Shown piece by piece: positions 1 through 9,665 of a DNA stretch of 64,000 nucleotides. Source of the DNA: an uncultured Acidobacteriota bacterium. Lineage in GTDB: Bacteria; Acidobacteriota; Terriglobia; Bryobacterales; Bryobacteraceae. The notes under the pieces are model-generated. The model did not search any database, was not told the origin of the DNA, and was given only the letters and a program-made list of their open reading frames with translations. Each line of letters opens with the position of its first letter. The first letter of the stretch is position 1. The stretch lies in assembly GCA_902825945.1 (NCBI GenBank), contig CADECY010000019.1, positions 1 to 64,000 of the forward strand. Reading direction: 5' to 3'. A program made the translations under genes and the position numbers.

Positions 1-1362
1 ATTGGAAACTTGGAAAGCGCCGGAAGTTCCAGGAACACTCGCACCCCACTGTGTTGCGCCCGCCACGTATACGGCGCCCGAAGCATCCGCGGCGAGAGCG
101 CTGAACGTAAAGGCGCCTGCCAGAGTCTTGGCGAAGGTGACGTTTGCGCCACTGAGCGGAAGGCGCGCCAGCACCGGCCGGTCTGAACCGGCCGTGGTAT
201 CGCCGAGAAAGTTCGTTGACGATGTGGTGCAGGCGATTGTGATGGCCGTGCTCGTCAGTGCGAGCGCTGAACATTGATCGGAGGAGCCGCCACCCAGAAA
301 AGTCGCGAACGTCAAAGCGCCCGTTGGGCCCAATCGCGCCGCGATCGCATCCGTACTACCGCCATACGCCGGCTGGAAGGGCGCCGAGACTGGAAAGTCC
401 TGCGAGGAGGTGCTTCCCGTTAGGAAAGTGTTCCCCGATGCGTCCACGGCGAGCGCACTGATGGAGTCCGGATTCGTCCCGCCGAGGAATGTCGAGAATA
501 CCAGCGCGGTTCCGGCGGCGTTGAGCTTCGTTACAAAGCCCTCGTAGTCGAGGCGCGTGGAATCCGCCGGACTGGCCAGTGGGAAGTTGAGCGAGCTCGT
601 GTAGCCGCCTACCCAAGTTCCCGTCGAATCGGTGGCAATCGTGTTCGCAACGTCCTCGCTATCCCCGCCGAGGTACGTTCCGTACTCGAGAATCGGATCG
701 ATCACCACGGGCTTCTCCGCGTCGTACCTCGCCAATTCGAATCGAACCGACTCACCCCGGATCCGGTACGATGCCGCCACCTCGACTCGCCGGCCCTCGA
801 TCTCCTGATAGACCAGCGGCTTGTGCTGACGCAATTCGCCGGAAGCCGTTTCGAGCACGAGCGTCCCATCGCGATCGACGCGCATCGACTTCGTTCCCTC
901 ATACGCGAGCTCGATCTTCGCGGGATCGGCATGCGGCGCCACGACAAAGTCATACTCGAGCCGGCGCGCGTTGCCATAGTAGACAACATCCACGCCGTCG
1001 TAGACATCCTTCGCGCGGACCCGCGAATAGTGCGGCACTCCCTCGCGCCACTTCTTCGGATCGTTCCCCCGATAGTAGTTCGACACTCCCGGCAGCCTCT
1101 CCAGCGGTTCGAAGCTTGCTAATTGTCCGCCGCGCAGCTTCATCCGCACGGGCTCGCCGGACCTGCGCGCGATCACCGTTTCACCGGCGGTCAAATAGAT
1201 CGACATGCCACCGCCGCGCGCGGTGAATCTTACCGTTGCATCCGCTTGGCCGAAATTCGGCTCGAAATGCATCGGAATGGCGGACATCATGTCGCGTGGA
1301 GCCGCGCCGAGCAGGCCGGAAACGGCGGTGATGAGGAAGAGTGAGCGGACGTTGCAGGACAT
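1..1362 (-). CDS. Secreted SBBP-type beta-propeller protein, copy A (3' end outside window)
   Basis: An open frame starts at ATG 1362 and runs off the left edge, giving the first 454 residues. The N-terminus is a hydrophobic signal peptide. It is followed by a conserved module with FEPNFGQAD, TARGGGMSIY, SNYYRGNDPKKWREGVPHY, DVVYYGNARRLEYDF and VVIDPILEYGTYLGG, as found at the front of SBBP-repeat proteins. After about residue 215 come repeats of the form STFLGGxxxD...VDxxGNxFLTGxTxSxDFP (SBBP propeller blades). It aligns along its whole visible length with the protein at 5558-9586, so the two are paralogues. It lies downstream of the TonB receptor on the same strand but has its own promoter-like sequence. 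It is probably an extracellular binding or adhesion protein; ligand unknown. Confidence 0.88.
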   Translation of the reverse strand, partial: MSCNVRSLFLITAVSGLLGAAPRDMMSAIPMHFEPNFGQADATVRFTARGGGMSIYLTAGETVIARRSGEPVRMKLRGGQLASFEPLERLPGVSNYYRGNDPKKWREGVPHYSRVRAKDVYDGVDVVYYGNARRLEYDFVVAPHADPAKIELAYEGTKSMRVDRDGTLVLETASGELRQHKPLVYQEIEGRRVEVAASYRIRGESVRFELARYDAEKPVVIDPILEYGTYLGGDSEDVANTIATDSTGTWVGGYTSSLNFPLASPADSTRLDYEGFVTKLNAAGTALVFSTFLGGTNPDSISALAVDASGNTFLTGSTSSQDFPVSAPFQPAYGGSTDAIAARLGPTGALTFATFLGGGSSDQCSALALTSTAITIACTTSSTNFLGDTTAGSDRPVLARLPLSGANVTFAKTLAGAFTFSALAADASGAVYVAGATQWGASVPGTSGAFQVSN

Positions 1363-1383
1363 AGGTCTATCTTTGGGGCCTTC

Positions 1384-1411
1384 TTATTATGATCAGGTCC
1401 ACGAAAGACAA
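1384..1411 (-). promoter_or_regulatory. Candidate promoter for copy A
   Basis: On the minus strand TTGTCT (1406-1411) is followed after 16 bp by TAATAA (1384-1389), about 21 nt before the ATG at 1362. Both hexamers are near the sigma-70 consensus. Confidence 0.35.
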
Positions 1412-1444
1412 GCGACGCCAGCGAGCAAAGTCCGCAAACATTTC

Positions 1445-1470
1445 GCGGCGCGGCGAGTAGACCGCGCCGC
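1445..1470 (-). terminator. Hairpin downstream of the TonB receptor gene
   Basis: A perfect 9-bp stem (1445-1453 with 1462-1470) and 8-nt loop lies 28 nt after the receptor stop codon in the direction of transcription. No good U-tract follows, so termination efficiency is uncertain. Confidence 0.45.
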
Positions 1471-1498
1471 ACACAACGGCTCGGGCGAAATCAGAAGA

Positions 1499-4400
1499 TC
1501 AGAAGATGAACTTCAACGCCAACTGCGCCTGACGCGGAATGTTCGCCTGACTGCTAATGACGCCGAATGTCGAGTCACCCAGGAACATACCCGCGACTCC
1601 GAATCGAACATGGTTGAATACGTTGAAGAACTCGGCGCGGAACTGCACATTGAAACGGCCCTCCGAGCCGAAGCGGTTGTTCTTGAAGAAGCCGAAGTCG
1701 AGGTTGTTGGTGCCGTGCCAGCGCGTGTCGGGCAAGGTGCGCGGCGCGGTGCCGAACGAATAGGAAGTGGGCTGCGAGAAGACACCGGTATCGAACCAGC
1801 GGTTCAGGCGGTCTCGCACGGGAGTACCGAGGTGCGCGCTCGTCCCGTTGTTGTTCGGGCGCGAGTTGCTCGAGTAGGATCCATAAACGTCCGTAACGTC
1901 GTTGAAGGCACCGGAGAGATTCGTGCGCGTGCCTACCGCCACCGGCGTTCCGCTTTGCGCCGTGTAGACGCCCGAGAACTGCCAGCCGGAAACGAGCAGG
2001 TCAGCCTTGCCGAGGTTCTTGGCGAGCTTACCGCTTTTGCCGAATGGGAGATCCCACGAATAGCTCATCACCAGGCGGTGGGGAACGTCGGCCACGGCGA
2101 GCGAACGGTCGAGCCGGCGATTGTTGTTGTTCAGGAATCCCATGCTGGTTCCCTGCGCGCCACCTTCGAGCCAGTCGCTGCGGCTCTCGGTGTTACCGAT
2201 CGATTTGCTGAGCGTGTAGGCCACCGCCACCAGCGATGTGCCGAACCGCCGGTTGAACGAGGCCTGGAGGGAGTGATAGGTCGAGTGACCGAGCGGCTGT
2301 CCTTCCACATAGAGTGTCTGAAATTGCGGGAACGGACGCAGAAGTTGCCCGCGTGCCACCGTGCGCTGCGCGAGCGGACCCGATTGCACCGTTCCGAAGA
2401 ACGGGTTTTGGACCTGCTCCTGCAAACGCGAGCCGAGCGCGAGATTCGAGTCCGCCAGTTGGTTCATCTGTGACGCCCATTGCGCCGGAAGGCCCGTGCC
2501 GGAGCTGCCCGCGTAGAGGACCTCGAGAACCGTCGAGCGGCCTAGTTCGCGCTGGATATCGAAGTTCCACTGCTGCATGTAGCCGGAACGGAAGTTGCGC
2601 TGATTGGCCGCCGCGTTTTGTCCCACCAGGGTGTTGAGCCCCGCCGCGCTGCCGGGCGGATTGAGAATCCCCTGCGGATACGGATTGTCGAGCGTATTGA
2701 ACGGTGTGACTCCGCCATCGAGCGAAGCCACGGCCAGCGTGTTGATCGCCCAGGCCGGCGCCCGGTTATCGCCCGTCACCTCGGTGATCGCGGCGGGAAT
2801 CCAGAACAGGCCGTAGCCGCTGCGCAAGACCGTTTTCGGCGCGAGCTGGAACGCGTATCCCACGCGGGGTCCGAACTGCTTTTTGTAGAGATCGTACGGT
2901 GAGCGTGTGTTATTGTCCGCGAAGCGGAATCCACCAGTGAGCGGCAGGCCGGCGGCTTGGCTGATCGGCAGCGGCACCGACGGATCGAACCACATCTTGC
3001 GATTGAAGCGTTCCGTGATCGGGAACTCGAGACTGTAATCCATGCCCAGATTCAGCGTGAGCCGGCGGGTGACCTTCCAGTCGTCCTGAAAGTAGACTGA
3101 CAGGTAGCGGCGCTGATTGGCGAGCCGTTCGCTCTTTGCCACCGAGGCGCTCGCCATGTAGCCCATCATGAACGAGGCGAGCGGAACGCCGCTGTTCGCG
3201 TCGAGCCGCAGCGGGTTGATCGCGCTCATCTGGTTGTTGAACTGGAACGCCGGCAGGAACGAGTTCTGCTGGAACTGGTTGAGCTGCTGCACGCGATAGT
3301 CGGCGCCGAACTTGATGCTGTGCGCGCTCTTGACCCAGGTCATCGACGCGCGCTGGCCCCAGCTATTGAGGTCCACCAGTGTCATGCCCGCCGAAGCGGA
3401 GCTGCCGACCGCGACCAGGCCCGAGACGTTGAAGGCTGGGAACGAACGGATCTGTGTCTCGTTCGCCAACTGCTGGGGAAAGCCGAGCGTGGCAATGTCG
3501 AATCCGAGCGCGTAAGGCACGCTGGGCTGGTGGAACCGTGCGAACCCGGTGTGGAACTCGCCAATGAGACCCGGACTGAACACGGCGGTGGCCGCCGCGG
3601 TGGCGTGCGTTCGCGCGTAGTTCACCTGGCGGGTGAGGTTCACCTTGTATCCGAGCGGATCGAGATTGAACTGATTGGCCCAGATCCGGGAGAACGTGCC
3701 GAACAGCTTCCAGCGCGAGCTGAGGTTGTGATCGAGCTTGCCGACGAACTGGTGCTCGTTGGTGCCGCCACCGCCCACCGTCGAGTAGTTGTTGACGTTG
3801 GTGATGGGGTTACCGCGCGCGTTGGCCACTGGCCAGATCGGTGCGACGTTGGAGGCCACGCGGCTGATCCGCGAGGCGGGAATGGCATTACCAGGGAAAG
3901 TCGTGCGCGTGTTGACGCCATCCACGAGACGCGTGGTAAGGGGGTCCGCGATCACGATCACGTTGCCCGCGGCATTGCGCGTTTGCGAGAAGTCCCCGGC
4001 TCGCTCGAGGGCCGTCGGCACCGAGGTGATCGAAGGCGCGCTGTTGCGATTCCGGTATTCCTCCCAGTTGCCGAAGAAGAAGGTCTTGTCCTTCTTGATC
4101 GGACCTCCGATCGAGGCGCCGAACTGATTCTGGATCAGATTGGGCCGGGCGTTGCCCGCGCGGTTCTGGAAGAAGTTGTTCGCATTGAGCACCTTGTTGC
4201 GGAGAAAGTCGTAGGCCGAACCGTGGAGTTCATTGGTTCCGCTCTTGATCGAGATGCTGACCACGGCCCCGGCCGTGCGTCCGAATTCGGCGGAGAAGGT
4301 ATTGGTCTGCACGCGGAATTCCTGCGTCGAGTCGACCGGCGGCACGAACGAGGGCGAGTTCATCTGCGCCAAGTCGAGCGCCAAGCCTTCCACTTGCACC

Positions 4401-4951
4401 TGATTGGCGTTCGCCAGGCCGCCGTTGGAGGAGAAGTTGCCGAGCGATCCGTTCTTGCCGCCGAAGCCGCCCTGAACGCGAATGCCGGTGGAAAGGCCGA
4501 CGAGGTCCAGCGGATTGCGCCCGTTGAGCGGGAGCTCACTGATGCGTTTGTTCTCGACGAGGGTGCCGATCGTGCTGTTGGCCATCTCGAGCACGACGCC
4601 TGCCGCTTCCACGGTGACGCTTTCGCGCGTCTCGCCAATCTCCATGCGGAAGTCGACACGGGCGACCTGTTCGACCGCGAGCGTGAGCCCCTCGCGCTTC
4701 ATCTGCTTGAAGCCCGCCGCGGATGCGGTTATGCGATACGGTCCGGGAAACAACGCCGTGATCAGGTAATTCCCCGCGTCGTTGGTGGTGGTCGATCGCG
4801 CGACTCCGGTATCGATATTGGTCGCGGTAACTTGCGCCACGGGCACGGCCGCTCCGCTGGAATCGGTGACCGTTCCCGTCATTTGAGCCGTCTGGCCGTA
4901 CAGGCTGGCCGCGGCGGCGAGGCCGCACAGGGTCAACAGGGGCTTCGTCAT
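1499..4951 (-). CDS. Oar-like TonB-dependent outer-membrane receptor
   Basis: 1150 residues, the usual size of acidobacterial Oar-type transporters. Residues 1-19 are a signal peptide. Residues about 22-105 form a carboxypeptidase-regulatory-like Ig domain (TGTVTDSSGAAVP, NDAGNYLI). A plug region follows (LPLNGRNPLDL; TNTFSAEFGRTAGAVVS). The remainder is a beta-barrel rich in alternating aromatic strands, ending in LALKFIF; a terminal Phe is the typical barrel-assembly signal. Such receptors import large substrates, often glycans or peptides, using TonB energy; the substrate here is unknown. An AGGAGG sits 4 nt before the ATG and supports this start. The upstream promoter contains a palindromic operator candidate at 5031-5045. 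The gene separates paralogous propeller genes A and B, so receptor and surface protein may cooperate. Confidence 0.93.
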   Translation of the reverse strand: MTKPLLTLCGLAAAASLYGQTAQMTGTVTDSSGAAVPVAQVTATNIDTGVARSTTTNDAGNYLITALFPGPYRITASAAGFKQMKREGLTLAVEQVARVDFRMEIGETRESVTVEAAGVVLEMANSTIGTLVENKRISELPLNGRNPLDLVGLSTGIRVQGGFGGKNGSLGNFSSNGGLANANQVQVEGLALDLAQMNSPSFVPPVDSTQEFRVQTNTFSAEFGRTAGAVVSISIKSGTNELHGSAYDFLRNKVLNANNFFQNRAGNARPNLIQNQFGASIGGPIKKDKTFFFGNWEEYRNRNSAPSITSVPTALERAGDFSQTRNAAGNVIVIADPLTTRLVDGVNTRTTFPGNAIPASRISRVASNVAPIWPVANARGNPITNVNNYSTVGGGGTNEHQFVGKLDHNLSSRWKLFGTFSRIWANQFNLDPLGYKVNLTRQVNYARTHATAAATAVFSPGLIGEFHTGFARFHQPSVPYALGFDIATLGFPQQLANETQIRSFPAFNVSGLVAVGSSASAGMTLVDLNSWGQRASMTWVKSAHSIKFGADYRVQQLNQFQQNSFLPAFQFNNQMSAINPLRLDANSGVPLASFMMGYMASASVAKSERLANQRRYLSVYFQDDWKVTRRLTLNLGMDYSLEFPITERFNRKMWFDPSVPLPISQAAGLPLTGGFRFADNNTRSPYDLYKKQFGPRVGYAFQLAPKTVLRSGYGLFWIPAAITEVTGDNRAPAWAINTLAVASLDGGVTPFNTLDNPYPQGILNPPGSAAGLNTLVGQNAAANQRNFRSGYMQQWNFDIQRELGRSTVLEVLYAGSSGTGLPAQWASQMNQLADSNLALGSRLQEQVQNPFFGTVQSGPLAQRTVARGQLLRPFPQFQTLYVEGQPLGHSTYHSLQASFNRRFGTSLVAVAYTLSKSIGNTESRSDWLEGGAQGTSMGFLNNNNRRLDRSLAVADVPHRLVMSYSWDLPFGKSGKLAKNLGKADLLVSGWQFSGVYTAQSGTPVAVGTRTNLSGAFNDVTDVYGSYSSNSRPNNNGTSAHLGTPVRDRLNRWFDTGVFSQPTSYSFGTAPRTLPDTRWHGTNNLDFGFFKNNRFGSEGRFNVQFRAEFFNVFNHVRFGVAGMFLGDSTFGVISSQANIPRQAQLALKFIF

Positions 4952-5022
4952 GGAACCTCCTCGGTGAATCGTTGGACGCTGGACCCTTTCCCGCTCCTGG
5001 GGAGCTAGGACCGACTTCGTGC

Positions 5023-5051
5023 AGTCTATCAGGACTAGTAGTCCTAGGCAA
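5023..5051 (-). promoter_or_regulatory. Promoter of the TonB receptor gene
   Basis: Minus strand: -35 TTGCCT (5046-5051), a 17-bp spacer, and -10 TAGACT (5023-5028) preceded by TGA, an extended -10. The predicted start near 5016 gives a leader of about 65 nt ending in AGGAGG. The spacer is occupied by the 5031-5045 palindrome. Confidence 0.6.
5031..5045. promoter_or_regulatory. Palindromic operator candidate inside the receptor promoter
   Basis: AGGACTA-G-TAGTCCT is a perfect 7-1-7 inverted repeat occupying 15 of the 17 spacer positions between -35 and -10. A dimeric repressor bound here would exclude RNA polymerase. The TAGT/ACTA core resembles operators of small winged-helix repressors of the BlaI/MecI type, but the regulator is not identified. 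Confidence 0.55.
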
Positions 5052-5122
5052 TGTCCCCACCGGACGCGCCGGACGCGTGCTCGGCCCTAACGAAGACAGC
5101 CTGGAGGGAGGCAGGGAGGCCG

Positions 5123-5547
5123 TTATGGAATCAAGGTGAAGCTCAGCGTGCGTGTCACAGCGCTTGACCACGGGCCCAGTCCGCGAACGCGGGCGGGCCG
5201 CCTCGCAGGATCGCCTGATGCAGCGTACCAGCGGTGACCGAGAGCGGGGTATCAACGAACAATCCGGGCGTCACGCCGGTCAGCACCGGCACCGTTGTCT
5301 TGTCGGCGTCCCACCACTTTCTTCGGATCGTTGCCGCGATAGTAGCTCGAAACGCTCACTTCATCCGCACCGGGCGCGGCGGACTTCCGATCGATCACCG
5401 TCTCAGATCCGGTCAGGTAGATCGAGGCACCGCCGCCACGCGCGCTGAAGTCCCCAAGCGCGTCCGTCTGCCCGAGATTCGGCTCGAGTGCGACGGAATC
5501 CGGACCATCATCTCTAGCGGCGGGGCGCCGCCGCTAGCCCGCTTCAT
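5123..5547 (-). pseudogene. Decayed third copy (B) of the SBBP propeller gene
   Basis: The minus strand keeps recognisable pieces of the family in order: an MMxxIP start, EPNLGQTD, SARGGGASIYLTGSETVI, SYYRGNDPKK, then directly VLTGVTPGLFVDTPLSVTA, LHQAIL and finally GPWSSAVTRTLSFTLIP followed by TAA at 5123-5125. The first pieces match the N-terminus and the last ones the extreme C-terminus of the 1342-residue copy C. More than 1100 residues are missing across a junction near 5300-5312, and a smaller deletion removes the segment before SYYRG. One T is lost where copy C has CACTTCGAG and one A is gained after NDPKK, so the frame is broken. Only 10 nt separate it from the end of copy C. Confidence 0.85.
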
Positions 5548-5557
5548 GCCAGTCTCC

Positions 5558-8500
5558 TCATGGTGTGATGGTGAAACTGGTGGTTCCCGTGACCGCATTA
5601 GACCACGGACCCCAGCCCGCGTCGGAATCCGGCGAACACTGGCTTGTGTTTGCCGACGGGCAGGCCCGTACGATCGCCTGATGCAGCGCCGGCGCGGTGA
5701 CCGAAAGCGTGGTGTCGACAAAGATTCCAGGCGTGACGCCCGTCAGCACCGGGCCCGATTGTCCCGGCCGGCCCACGTAGTATTGATACCGGACCGCGTC
5801 CGGAATCGGCGACCACGCCAATCGGAACGGACCCTGCTTGAACGTCGAGTCATGCGTGGGCGAGGTGATCAGCGGCGCTGTCGCGCTCGAGCCAGCGACC
5901 ATGAATCCGGATGCGGGTCCGGTGACGGTGACTCCGTTCTGAGTCGCGAACACGAGCGCATCGTATCGGCGTCCCTCGGCGCGCAAGAACGCGCCATAGA
6001 AGTTGTTCTTCGTGATGACGTCGAGCGCCGGACCGTCGCGCGAAAGGTCCCCGACGTAGAGCCGATAGTCGGTGTTCGAGCCATTGTCACCGGGGATGCG
6101 GCTCCAACTGATGGTGATGTTCGGACCATCGGCGACCACGACCGGCATGGGCGTCGCAACGATGGGGACGCTCGGATTGGGTCCGGTGGGATTGACGGCG
6201 ATCGTACTCGGAGGTCCGCAGCCGTCGCCGTTGCAGGCGTTGAGCACGACCGTTGCGGCACCAGCGGGGACTTGGAGCGACGCGTTGGTGGTCGAGACCT
6301 GCCTCGCTGCGACGGTGAGGGCGCCACCGCCAGGTCCAGCATTCGGTTGGACGACTTGAACACGGTAGAGGTCGGCGTTGGTGACAGGGTTCCAGGAGAG
6401 GTTCAGGGTGTTGGCGTTGGTGATTTGCGCCGCGAGTCCTGTGGGTCGGGTTTGGGACACGGGTTGCAGCAGGACGGAGAACCGAACGGCGCTCTTCGCT
6501 TGCGAGCACTTGAACTGGCAGGCGCGCACGGTCAGTTCGTAGTCGGCGGGACTTCGCATTGTGAACACGGTACTGAGTGTAGCGGTGTTGATTTGGAGGT
6601 CAGTCCTGCCCGAGATGAGCTCCCGGAGTGTGACCTCGTAGCTGGTAGCATTCTGTACAGCTCTCCAACTGATCACATTTGTTGAGGTGCCAAGTGTTTG
6701 ATTGCCGAGCGGAGTGAGAATCACGGGCGCTTCAGCCGGCGCCAGCAGGTCCACACTAAACGGAACCGTTCCGTACCGCCCGCAGGCCAAATCATCAAAC
6801 TTGCCATTGGCGCAAGCGCGGACATACGCGACGTACTCGCCATCAGGCAAATCAACGTTGGCCCCAGCGAGAGTTGCTCCGGCGTGCTGCCCAAAGTAGA
6901 CGAGCGAACCACCGGTCGGCGAGCAGCACGGCGACGACTGGAGGACATTGATCTCGTATCCGGAGGCACCGGGAACTGGCGCCCAAGAAAGCGAGACTCC
7001 CAACCTCCGTATCACTTGGCCCGAGGTTGGAGAGGTGATCGCTGGAGATGGGAGGTTCCCTTGGCTGCCAGCCTGGGTCACGGTTATCGTAGCGCTGCCG
7101 GCTGTAACGGTTGCGGACCTCGGAGCTCCGAGGTTCAGAGCAGTGAAGAACGTGACGCGGCCGGGTCCGGCTGGCCCGTCGTGACCGCTAAGGATCAGCC
7201 AGGGCGCGCTGAATTGCGGCGTCCATGGACACAGACTCTGAGTGGTCAGCGTAGAGGATTCCAGGCGCCCCTCGAACCGGCTGCGCACCACAGCCGGTTC
7301 GAATGAGTATATGCATGGCGTGGCGGAGTACGTCGCTGTGTATATCGCAGTAACGGCGGGAGCTGTGATTCGTTGAACTCCACCACCGCCCTGAGACCAG
7401 GAGGAGAACGCGTAATAGGTTTGGCCTTCCAATTGGGGGGCACTGGCGTCGAGCGAGTGAAAGGTTCCAGGTTGCCATGAGAAAACTGCGGGAGTCACCG
7501 CCGGCCGGCCGTCAACAATCAGCCGGCGGCCCAGCGGGCTGCTGGCAATCGTGACCGGCACGGGCGCAGGTCCATCAACGAATCGCGCCACATATCCGTC
7601 GTATGTCCCACCGGCGCTCGTGTCGTATGCTCCCGTGCTAACGACCTGCTCAAGAGGAGTCGACCGTCCCGTGTGGGCGAGGTCACCAACGACAACAACG
7701 GCGCCGCCGGGGGCAGCCGCCATACGCCACAGCCCGCTTGCTGAGAAACCGCCGAAAAAGGAGGAGTACTTCAGCACGCCTGTGGCGTCGAACTTGGCGA
7801 AGTAGTGCTCGATGGCCGCCTCGCCCATCTCCGATCTCCATCCGGCCACGATTGGGAAGTCGGTGCTGGTAGTGAGCCCCCCGATGACGGCGCTCCCGTC
7901 GGGCATCAAGGCGATCTCCGCCGCATCGTCCGTACCGCTCCACCCGAAATAGGTGGAGAAGACCAGCGCCGATCCCGTTGGATTGAAAACCGCGAGAAAA
8001 GCATCGATATCGGGCTGCGTACCGTTCCCTAGAACAGAATCACGGGCGGCCTTGAGGGGGAAGTCTGGGGAACGCGTGGTTCCGGCAACGTAAGCCAGTC
8101 CTGAGGAATCGACCGTAATCGCGTTCCCCTCATCGGCTGAGGCACCGCCCAGATAGGTGACGTAGATCCATTGGTCACCGGCGGCGTTCAGTTTGGCAAC
8201 GAACGCGTCGGACCCGCCACCCGAGGCTGGCTGAAAGGCGCCTTGCGTCGCAGAGATGCTCGCGCCGGCTCGTGTGGTTCCAGTCACGTACAACGCTCCG
8301 TCCGGAGCCGCTGCCAACCCCCCGAATGAGTATGCGCCTTCCAGCGACCTAATGAAGATCACGCTGGCGGCGTCGAGAGACAGCCGGACTAGGATGGGGC
8401 CGTTCGAAGATGGCACTCCAAGAAATGTCACTGACTGTGTCGCGCAAGCCAGCGTGATTCCGGACACGCTCCAGACAAGCCTTCCGCATTGATCGAACGA

Positions 8501-9586
8501 ACTCCCACCAAGGAAGGTGGCGGCCACCAGAGACCCGGATGGAGAGATCTTCGCGGCGAAAGCGTCTGTGCCCGAACCATAGGAACTTTGGATCGGCCTC
8601 ACGACCGGAAAATCCGCCGATTCCGTGTAGCCCGTTACAAACGCGTTTCCGGTTGGGTCCGTGGAAAGGTCACTCACTCCGTCCGGCGCGGCGCCGCCAA
8701 GGAATGTCGAGAAGATGAGCGCGGTGCCGGCCCCATTGATCTTCGTCACGAAGCCTTCGGCGTTGACCCAGGTCAAGTCCGCTGGGTTGGCCAGGGGGAA
8801 GTCCGAAGAGGCTGTGATGCCCCCAACCCAAACTCCGGTGTTGTCCGCGGCGACCGCTGTAGCACTATCCGTGCTGCTTCCACCCAAGAAGGTCCCATAC
8901 TCGAGAATCGGATCGATCACCACGGGTCGCGACTCATCATAACGGGCAAGCTCGAACCGCACTGATCCACCACGGATGCTGTACTCCGCCGCGACCTCGA
9001 TCCGCCGGCCTGCAACCTCCTGATACACGACCGGCTTGCGTTGCCGCAATTCACCCGCCTTCGTCACAAGCACCAGATCGCCACCCTTGTCGATCCGCAT
9101 CGACTCGGCACCTTCATACGCCAATTCGATCTTCGAAGCATCCGCCCCCGGCGACACCACGAAGTCGTATTCCAGCCGCCGCCCGTTTCCGTAGTAGACG
9201 ACATCGATCCCTTCATACACACTCCGAGCCCGGACCCGAGCATAATGCGGAACGCCCTCCCGCCACTTCCTCGGATCGTTGCCGCGATAGTAGTTCGAAA
9301 CGCCCGGCAGCTTATCGACCGGTTCGAACTTCGCCCGCTTTCCTCCCCGAAGCTTCATCCGCACGGGAGCCGCTCCACGGCGCGCCAGCACAGTTTCGTC
9401 TGGCGTCACGAAGATCGACATCCCGCCCCCGCGAGCGGTGAAGCTCACGCGCGGATCGGTCTGCCCCACGTTCGGCTCGAAGTGCAGCGGGATCGCCGCC
9501 ATCATGTTCTTCGGCGGCTCCGGTTTTCCGGGGACCGCCGAGTAACCAGCGGCGGCGAGTAGTGCGAACAGCGGCGGGAGTTTCAT
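5558..9586 (-). CDS. Secreted multidomain SBBP propeller / BACON-like / FN3 protein, copy C
   Basis: 1342 residues. Approximate order: signal peptide (1-20); conserved N-terminal module (30-225); SBBP propeller repeats (225-640); an InlB/PEGA-like segment (655-730; VDGRPAVTP, WSQGGGG); a BACON-like domain (735-815) with CIYSFEP, a buried W and the closing TVTQAG; then five FN3-like modules, each with a (W/L)xxxxxxxxYxVxV core (about 820-1330). The chain ends in GPWSNAVTGTTSFTITP. The layout is that of a long extracellular adhesion or carbohydrate-contacting protein; no enzyme motif is visible. It is the intact paralogue of copies A and B and shares its C-terminal FN3 modules with the protein at 27730-33462. 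No Shine-Dalgarno is seen; a TAGAAT hexamer at 9611-9616 could be its -10. Confidence 0.9.
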   Translation of the reverse strand: MKLPPLFALLAAAGYSAVPGKPEPPKNMMAAIPLHFEPNVGQTDPRVSFTARGGGMSIFVTPDETVLARRGAAPVRMKLRGGKRAKFEPVDKLPGVSNYYRGNDPRKWREGVPHYARVRARSVYEGIDVVYYGNGRRLEYDFVVSPGADASKIELAYEGAESMRIDKGGDLVLVTKAGELRQRKPVVYQEVAGRRIEVAAEYSIRGGSVRFELARYDESRPVVIDPILEYGTFLGGSSTDSATAVAADNTGVWVGGITASSDFPLANPADLTWVNAEGFVTKINGAGTALIFSTFLGGAAPDGVSDLSTDPTGNAFVTGYTESADFPVVRPIQSSYGSGTDAFAAKISPSGSLVAATFLGGSSFDQCGRLVWSVSGITLACATQSVTFLGVPSSNGPILVRLSLDAASVIFIRSLEGAYSFGGLAAAPDGALYVTGTTRAGASISATQGAFQPASGGGSDAFVAKLNAAGDQWIYVTYLGGASADEGNAITVDSSGLAYVAGTTRSPDFPLKAARDSVLGNGTQPDIDAFLAVFNPTGSALVFSTYFGWSGTDDAAEIALMPDGSAVIGGLTTSTDFPIVAGWRSEMGEAAIEHYFAKFDATGVLKYSSFFGGFSASGLWRMAAAPGGAVVVVGDLAHTGRSTPLEQVVSTGAYDTSAGGTYDGYVARFVDGPAPVPVTIASSPLGRRLIVDGRPAVTPAVFSWQPGTFHSLDASAPQLEGQTYYAFSSWSQGGGGVQRITAPAVTAIYTATYSATPCIYSFEPAVVRSRFEGRLESSTLTTQSLCPWTPQFSAPWLILSGHDGPAGPGRVTFFTALNLGAPRSATVTAGSATITVTQAGSQGNLPSPAITSPTSGQVIRRLGVSLSWAPVPGASGYEINVLQSSPCCSPTGGSLVYFGQHAGATLAGANVDLPDGEYVAYVRACANGKFDDLACGRYGTVPFSVDLLAPAEAPVILTPLGNQTLGTSTNVISWRAVQNATSYEVTLRELISGRTDLQINTATLSTVFTMRSPADYELTVRACQFKCSQAKSAVRFSVLLQPVSQTRPTGLAAQITNANTLNLSWNPVTNADLYRVQVVQPNAGPGGGALTVAARQVSTTNASLQVPAGAATVVLNACNGDGCGPPSTIAVNPTGPNPSVPIVATPMPVVVADGPNITISWSRIPGDNGSNTDYRLYVGDLSRDGPALDVITKNNFYGAFLRAEGRRYDALVFATQNGVTVTGPASGFMVAGSSATAPLITSPTHDSTFKQGPFRLAWSPIPDAVRYQYYVGRPGQSGPVLTGVTPGIFVDTTLSVTAPALHQAIVRACPSANTSQCSPDSDAGWGPWSNAVTGTTSFTITP

Positions 9587-9665
9587 GAGTTAGTCCGGAT
9601 CGACAACTCGATTCTACCCGAAGCCGCCCTCGGGCGCCGGACAACCGGCGAGGCACACCGCTCAA

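Noticed and set aside
1205..5008. Long open frames on the plus strand opposite the TonB receptor
   Set aside because: They are rich in Arg, Glu, His and Gly without domains, lie fully antisense to a clear receptor, and follow from the high-GC codon bias.
5257..5721. Short minus-strand frames over the decayed propeller copy as real small genes
   Set aside because: They translate frame-shifted pieces of the parent gene, not conserved proteins.
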